Shown here piece after piece: positions 57,450 to 64,000 of a stretch of 64,000 bases of DNA. How positions within the stretch are numbered: the first letter of the stretch is position 1; every line of letters begins with the position of its first letter. Source of the stretch: Porites lobata (lineage: Eukaryota; Cnidaria; Anthozoa; Scleractinia; Poritidae); contig CALNXK010000163.1 of assembly GCA_942486035.1 (NCBI GenBank), positions 176,001 through 240,000 on the forward strand, written 5' to 3'. The position numbers and the translations under genes are program-made. The notes under the pieces were generated by a model. That model was not told the DNA's origin, made no database searches, and worked only from the letters and a program-made list of their open reading frames with translations.

Positions 57450-59593
57450 CTACGTTTGCACAGAATTTCCCAGAAATCAGTTTGAACTCCTGCATAACTT
57501 ACACCTATTTAAGTAATTAATTCGTAAATTTCACTCCCTGAGTTGAGTTCCAAAAGCTGTAACCTATAAAATTCTAGAACCATCCTTAATAACACAACAC
57601 CTTGGATTTCAATTTAACTGAAAACAGACCGTTACAAAAAAGAAGAAAAGAGAAGTTAGCTGTCAATAACGAGCAGTATTCAAAAGTTCTGTCGTTGTGT
57701 TCACTTTCTTGCAGCATGTGATCAGCTCTAGTAACGGCCAATTTTTCAGGAAAAACCCCGTTTAAACTGTTACTTCTATAGATGCTCTGTAATGAAAAGC
57801 ACTTGCCAGGAACAGCGACCTCTTTTGTAATGAATCAATGGATACTCTTTTCCTTTGTTTTTAAGTTCTTGTAAGAGACTGCTCGGTCAACAAAGCATAA
57901 AACTTCTTGGCTTAATCAATAGTTAATTTAATTTTGTTATTCGTGTTAATGAACATTAAGTTTGTATATAGGCTCCCTTCTATAGTTTTTAGGCAAAATT
58001 CAATTGAAGCAGAAAGTGTGATTTCTACGAGCATTGCTAATCAAGAATTAGCCATACATTTCGCGAGCTTAATCGGTTTATTTAAGTCTACTGACAGCAT
58101 CATTGTTATTCTGAATATTGTCGATGACCTTTGTTTTAAACAGTTTTTAGACCTTTTTACGAGTATCAAATCTGAAGTAACTAAAAATAGTATTTCCATT
58201 CCTATTATTTCCTTATTTCTTTTTCGATTAAAGCAAGAGTCGAGAGTCTGAGATAGGAATATTTTTACGCCAACTGAGTTCGCAGAAAGAGTTGGATCCC
58301 ACCCCAGAACCTTCCGGTAACCTTGCCTTGGGTGTTATTTGTTGTTCGATCTCGTTATTTACGTGTTTAGACTTGTTTTGTTATCTAATCTGCAAACTAC
58401 TTGCAAATTATAAAACATTCGTCAGTAGTTGATACATGTGGCGGGGTTCAATTTATTATCTCATCCATTAAGTACACCGCTATCCTGCTCGTTTCGATTG
58501 ATTCGGCGGTTCCGTTTCGTTTATTTTCTTGTTTGCAGTGGGTAGGTCTCCTACTTTGCAGTTTTCTTTTCAGCTGCTTTTGCATTTCCGACGATTTTAT
58601 TTCGGCCGTATGGTCAGTTCTGCCGAGGCCCTTCAGTCCGTTTCGGTGGATTCGTTTCGGTTGTTTCTTTTTAGTGTTGTTTCGAGTTTTAGTACATGCC
58701 TATTATAAAATCATTCCATCATATAACTAGTAGCATAACTAAACCAAAAGATGTAACTCACCTCTTATGCCAAGATTCTTTTTACATTCGCCGATGTTTT
58801 CTCTCGCAGTCTCTGCAGAACGAGGAGAGCAAATATACTCTCAGTCCGGGAAAGTTGCTTGACGTCACATGACATTTTATTTTCTAGCGGCTCTCTTTGA
58901 GTGACTTCCTGTAACGTCTTCTACGTCTAGCGACTGCTTTAAATTTGTCTTAGTTTTATCTAAGGGTGCTTTTATTGAATTTCCTTAAGCTGGCTAATTT
59001 AACTTGTCATGTAGATTTTTCAGTTCGTTCAGGTCAATTTGCTGTACATCCTTGCGATTTCTTACTGTGTAATAGTGTGAAATTGATATAGCATCTGAGA
59101 AATGGACCTCATGTAATACACCGTGAGGTCGCGCAAGCTCATGCAATTAAGGCAGGAAAAATTAAATGTTTTCTACATGACCAAAAAGCAAAGCTTGGTA
59201 GCTCAACTGGAATTTATCTCCCGTCTTTGAGCTTTAATCACGCGGCCATTTGGAAAGATATCGAAAAACGGTCACCACGATTGTATATGATTGAGATAAA
59301 TGAAAAATTTTGTTATGACCGATGGCATGTGAACATCCGGTGTATCAGCGCCGTATAAATGAACAGTCATTGTCTTTTTAAATACTTCTGTTCCTTTGTG
59401 GTTCAATGATGGCGACATTAGATCAACCTTCAATTTTATCCCCCCTTGACTCAAAGCAGGAACTATAAAATTTTGATTTATAGTGCTTTAAAAGGCAAGG
59501 CTGGTCGAACGGCTATGAATTGCAAAGCAGAGAGCTTCTCGATAAATACTTTACTTCATTAGAATGCAAAAAGGTAATAGCTACATTTCTTAC
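57450..59593. other. Presumed 5' introns of gene D
   Basis: The missing D exons should lie here. A minus-strand 51-nt exon-like piece (58812-58762) has a good acceptor (CTCCTCGTTCTGCAG) and donor (GAG/GTGAGT) and one open frame (ENIGECKKNLGIR). Plus-strand frames at 57934-58251 and 58401-58730 have no motif. Nothing firmer can be said. Confidence 0.35.
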
Positions 59594-59725
59594 CCCCTAG
59601 TATATTCTCAATTTCCCTTAACGTCTCTTTCCATGGCCAACAGATGTTATTCTACATTGATTCACAGAAGAGGAGCAATGTGATCTGTTTATCACGTGAT
59701 ACCAAGGGACTTTCCCGAGACCCTT
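59585..59725 (-). promoter_or_regulatory. Gene D 5' region: UTR exon, E-box and kappaB-like site
   Basis: Homologous to 33405-33545. Minus-strand donor GGG/GTAAGAAATG with the exon ending at 59594; CACGTG at 59693-59698; GGGACTTTCC at 59706-59715. The seven-base gap between the two sites is the same as in gene B. Promoter function is inferred from conservation and position. Confidence 0.6.
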
Positions 59726-62700
59726 CCCAGCAACGAGTTATTTCCGTCTCTGAGACGCAAGAAGGAAGTTAAATTTCTTCCATTTGAGAGGCGTCCTGTT
59801 TTCCAAGAGAAAGCTTTGCTGATTGGATGCAGAAAGTGTGGTGTGAAAAGCAAAACTTGGTATAACTTTGAGGTAGGAAAGAACGCCATTTGATCCCCAT
59901 TTGCCTGATCTGGAAGGCGATATTTAGACTTGAATCCTCTTTAATGTCAACTGACTCGTCAGTGGCAGTGATTTCTTTTCTGTATGTCTCTTTCGCGTTG
60001 GCCGAAAGTATCAGGCTAATTCTACTTATTATAACTTGTAGATGCGGTATGAGTGAGTAGCTCGATATATCACAACAATAAAACGTTTCTGTCGGTGAAC
60101 CATTTTGTCGAACGAGCACAGTTCTTTGTTCGTGTTCATCGTAATACTGAAGTATTTTATTCCATAATTTCCCTATATAGCTTAGAATGATCGATATTTC
60201 TCGGTCACCAAAGTCAGATTTAAAACGATTCTTTTGGTTCTGCAGAAAACGTTATCTTGGTAATTTTATGTATTTGTCTGTACCTGTTCAACATATTGTG
60301 ACCCTTCATCAATTAAATTTGATCATGTCGGATAGTTTTATACACTTAAAGCGTAATTGGCTGGATAAGAAAAATTTCAAGCAGATCAGTTTAAATACGG
60401 CTGTGGCCGGATATCGAAAGAAGGATCCAACAGATCAGTGAATGGGGTAAAATCGACATCGAAAAATTACATGTCAGATGTATCAACAAACGGAAAAATG
60501 ATTATACCATGGAAGAGAGAAAGGAATGCCGGCTCACGATTCGTCTAGACCATTCGTACATACTGCGTTTTAGAGTGTCTGCGACCCAGGCTACTTATGG
60601 GACCGTTGATAGGCGAAAGCTCGTGTTTTAACGACCATTTTTAACCACAAAAGTTAAAGGACACTCTCTAGAACAATAATTTATATACTTTCAAACATGC
60701 TGTAGTGCTTAAGGACAATATTCTCTTGGCCGTTTTTGGATAAAAGACATTGTTAGTTTGTACCTTGTTCGTTTCCCATTTCAGACCACCTAAACTGGTA
60801 CCATTGAGAACGTTCATTCGTATGCATGATTTATGAAAAATCAAAAAGCAAATTATCTTGAGGACATCATGTGCTTTAAATGGAGAAAATAATATTGTTC
60901 GATTTTAACATGGAAAAGTCTTTTTGTTCTTTAAAAACACCTAGGCTGCATTACTTTATAGAGAAGCTGAACCCGGTAGGGTTACCCAGTGGCTTTAGGG
61001 TGCGTGATTTACCATCTGGCCACCCGTTCGTTATATTTAAATTATAAAATGACTCCGAGGCTTTCTGGTCACTTCTAAATTTGGTTTGGTTCTCTTTGTG
61101 GTCAAGTCTCCTCTGGGAATGGCGAGACAATGGAGTCGTGAAAAATTTGTCATTTTTTCCCTTAAGCCTCTGATTCATGTTTGAATTTTGAAATATCAAA
61201 CGTGGGCTATTTCCCCATTCGTTACGCGGCCCAGGTCCCAGCCAAATTTTGGTCTAAATCCCAGTTACCAAATCTGAAATCCCATTTTCAGAGCTCGTTT
61301 GCGAACTGAAGCACATTACCATAATGAAGTAAAAGCGCCGATTGATGCCGTGGATTGACGATAATTTCTGATTCTGCTGGTAAACACTCTTTCTCTTCCA
61401 ACCCTTGTTAGCATAAACATATTAAAACCAATCTTGTCTTCCTCATTTTTGCACCTGGACCGTAAAACTCGTTAATTCTCATCTTGCCTATATATTTAAA
61501 GCTTCTACAGCGACCCGTGCAAAGCACACATGCACGCGCTTGGAGTACTTTAGATGGCCACTGATTGAACTCTTACTCTTATTCACTTAGGGTGTTTTAC
61601 CACAAAGCAACTCAGGCTTCCACCATCGTCTACCAATTTCACATCGTCTGTTTCTTCGAAAAAAGGCGTTTCTCATGCATTAGAGGCAACTTGCTCCCTT
61701 TTTCTTTCTAAAGGTCTTTGTTTGCTTTTTGGGTGTTTTACCAAGTTATTGGGTATGTTGCCTGTGCAGGAGTGCCACAAAAGTTGGAGTCTGAGTTTGC
61801 CGGGGAACGCAATGAACTCTGACTAAAGACGACGTTTATTGTTCCCTTTTTTAGGGGAGGGGGCGTCTGTGCACAGGCTAGATCACTCGGATGACCAAGG
61901 AACGCGATTCACTTCTTCTAGGCATTTCCATATGTTCCTCAATGGCCCGCGATACGAACAGCGCTTTATTGGGAGTTACCGGGTTCAACGAAGTCCACAT
62001 AAAACATTTCTACTGCATGATCCCCGAACCCCCTCTTCGCGGCGGAATCCTCAGTTCCATGCCCGCATTTGAATTCTGTCTTACGCAAACGTGCCCATGT
62101 TATTTTCCTGACAACAAACTGCTGAACTGACCAGACCAGCTAACTGTGTTGCGGCTCGGGGCATGAGACACAAAGGCAAAAAATAAGACTGACATGATTC
62201 TATGTGTTTACTGAGGTCTACTGGTACAGAATATTATTTCTTTTATCTCAAAGAATAGGCACATGTGAGCAATCGTGTCAAATAATATATTCGAAGACCA
62301 TCAAAGGAGAGATATCCCATTCCCAATTTAGAAATTTTCTATCCCTTTCCCAGTGGTTAAATCCCAGCCCAAGTGCAGTCAATCCCATTTTCTCAGGACC
62401 CAGATAGGCAAATCCCAATTCCCATTTTACCCCTTTAGGACCCTCCCGTAAGAATGGTGATTTTGGCGCGATTTCTGTGACGGAGCAAATTTGAAGGTGC
62501 CCGATCTCTAAAGTAGAGAGTCTCAAATCGGATAGCTGTTCTACTATACCGGATAGCTTTTCGCGTCGGCACGCCGGAAAAGCTATCCAGCATAAGATGA
62601 ACATAGCCATAAAAGGGCAAGAATGTGTATAACGCGAGACACTTAAATGACATATATAGCAACAAATGGAATAAAAGGACTGCCTTCAAGTTACGATAAT

Positions 62701-62905
62701 AAACGCAAAACGCAGTAAAGTGCAAGAAAAGAAAGAAATCACTTCCAGTAGTTATTTAGAAATTATCTTTCGGTGAAGTATAGTGGGTAGTAGGTTTTGA
62801 AATAATCAGAACGCGTCCGTTGTTTGAGTCACTGTTCTTTTATTACAGGTCAAACTAGTACATGGCCAGCCAGGTGCTTGCATATATTTTGAATATTTTC
62901 GCACC
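59726..62905. other. Intergenic region between divergent genes D and E
   Basis: Short open frames occur on both strands (plus 60187-60441 and others) with no motif I recognise. AAATCCCA-type repeat text occurs at 61250-61300 and 62310-62430. 62440-62612 is a partial copy of the MITE at 31262-31640. Confidence 0.4.
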
Positions 62906-63731
62906 ATGCTACCGATAAAGTGGATAAGATGTGTCTTGTTTCCAACGTTACTGTTTAGCTCCCAACAGTATCCAGGAGCGGATGCGAGCGGAAACAGTAG
63001 TAAGACAATATTTAAGTGTTCATGGTATTTAGCGTTTTACCTCAGCGGAAGGGGAACCTAATTGAAGTTGGATAAAATGTGAAATAGTCCTTTTCATCAT
63101 TTTTTGTATGTTTTGTTTTCCCATTTCAGTCCACCAGAGAAACGTTTCTTTCAAAAGTCGTTCTATCTACGGACATACGTCTTAGGCAAGCTTAGGCCCC
63201 GTTCACACGAATCCTGATATTTTTGAAACAGCATCGTTTTTATTGGTTTAAGGTCCCGTCCACACGAACACAGGTTTAAAAAGGTAGTTTCACAAATGTT
63301 TGAAATACATACTGAATAACATTTCTCATAATTTCTGTAAAAAAGAAGATGGTAAGACGAGTTTTAATACCATATGAATATTAATTTCATTTACTTATCT
63401 GGATTTCTGAAAAGAGGGCTTTATGCTATTCTGTAATTTCTCCCTCTCCGTCTAGGCTTGTAGATTTTTGTTATTACTTTTTTGACGTAGTTTAGGATTT
63501 GCTTGAAATTCTCATTTGCCAGACGTTTCACCACCACAGCTCCTCCTCACCGTCAACCCCTTGGTCATTTTCGTCTTTTTTCTTCTACCCCTGTCCTTTT
63601 TATTTTTCGATATTTTGTCTAAAACTAAAAAAATGACTTGATTTTTTTCCCCTGCAAGCTAATTACAGATGTTGTTGCATTTATGAAGACAAAGTGTACA
63701 ACCTGGCTCCTCTACAAAAAGATGGTCCGAG
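62906..63731 (+). CDS. Gene E: MRH-type membrane protein, 5' part
   Basis: Exon 1 62906-62996 starts ATG and encodes a signal peptide (MLPIKWIRCVLFPTLLFSS). The donor is A/GTAGTAAG; the GT three bases later is an in-frame alternative. Exon 2 63659-63731 has a strong acceptor (TTTTTTTCCCCTGCAAG) and reads YRCCCIYEDKVYNLAPLQ, the MRH start, ending PR in phase 2 with donor GTTTGT. Gene C has the same phase and a GTTTGA donor. Genes B and C carry signal peptide and MRH start in one exon; E splits them with a 662-bp intron. The rest lies beyond the window. By position it is the next A-type gene of the array. Confidence 0.75.
63185..63275. repeat. GTTCACACGAA MITE fragment
   Basis: CCCCGTTCACACGAATCC and, 60 bp on, GGTCCCGTCCACACGAAC: direct copies of a MITE-end motif, with no partner end in view. 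Lies in the first intron of gene E. Confidence 0.4.
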
Positions 63732-64000
63732 GTTTGTAAAACACTAACGGCAATAACTTGAGGTAGCATTCCAATCGTTTTGAAAACTGAGTCAAATCTG
63801 CACTGAAACGTAAACATAGTCCAGCAATAGGCTACTTACAGGGGATAGGCCCCCGTAGCATCCTGTCTGGTATTTTGCGACTAAATGTTCGAAAAAAAGT
63901 TGGATTTCTATTGCCCTCAGATCTTGATATTCCTCTTATCTCATAGTTCTGAACATACCCGTCACCCCTGCCGGTCACCTATTTCTCTTCTATTACAAAA

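Noticed and set aside
57934..58730. Plus-strand open frames of 105 and 109 codons
   Set aside because: No recognisable domain or splice context, and they lie in what should be an intron of gene D; possibly decayed transposon text.
59100..59460. Overlapping sense and antisense open frames
   Set aside because: Both look protein-like for 60-85 codons, but neither has a family motif or splice borders that fit gene D or E.
1..64000. CRISPR arrays, operons or bacterial genes
   Set aside because: Introns, LINEs and MITEs throughout show eukaryotic nuclear DNA; the only regular array has no spacers.

Overview
The window looks like nuclear DNA of a cnidarian, most likely an anthozoan such as a stony coral or sea anemone. 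It is AT-rich, its genes have small exons with GT-AG introns, and the introns are full of LINE tails, MITEs, PIF/Harbinger and tyrosine-recombinase elements and tRNA-derived repeats. The species is inferred from repeat style and gene content, not proven.

The host content is a cluster of five related genes (A to E here). I reconstructed them by joining exons whose intron phases match. Each encodes a type I membrane protein: signal peptide, one mannose-6-phosphate-receptor-homology (MRH) type domain split over about five exons, an optional EGF insert, one transmembrane helix and a 60-90 residue tail. A (+, 202-10423, 5' end outside), B (-, 19897-30634, complete, with three EGF modules), C (+, 34823-39324, apparently missing two exons), D (-, 48774-57449, 3' half recognised) and E (+, starts 62906, runs off the window). 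The order A> <B C> <D E> suggests that a convergent pair (A-type on +, B-type on -) was duplicated in tandem with a unit of about 26-28 kb. B and D also share a conserved upstream block with an E-box and a kappaB-like site. B keeps an acidic dileucine motif of the lysosomal sorting type, and the paralogues carry eroded versions.

Layout: 1-10.4 kb gene A with LINE and hAT-like insertions in its introns; 11.7-12.5 kb hairpin repeats and a recombinase fragment; 14.9-19.2 kb Harbinger element 1 (Myb/SANT-type protein plus transposase); 19.9-33.5 kb gene B; 30.7-33.05 kb MITEs and a large foldback; 34.8-39.3 kb gene C with a broken KIAA1958-like tyrosine recombinase (35.9-37.0 kb) and a LINE tail in its introns; 40.3-44.2 kb a second, intact-looking Harbinger element nested in an older related element; 46-47.5 kb LINE tails and tandem repeats; 48.8-59.7 kb gene D, whose intron holds a 7-kb minisatellite of strict 10-bp units; 62.9 kb to the end, gene E.

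The gene cluster is the most likely undescribed system: a tandemly expanded family of MRH-EGF transmembrane receptors, probably acting in endosomal/lysosomal trafficking or glycan recognition.
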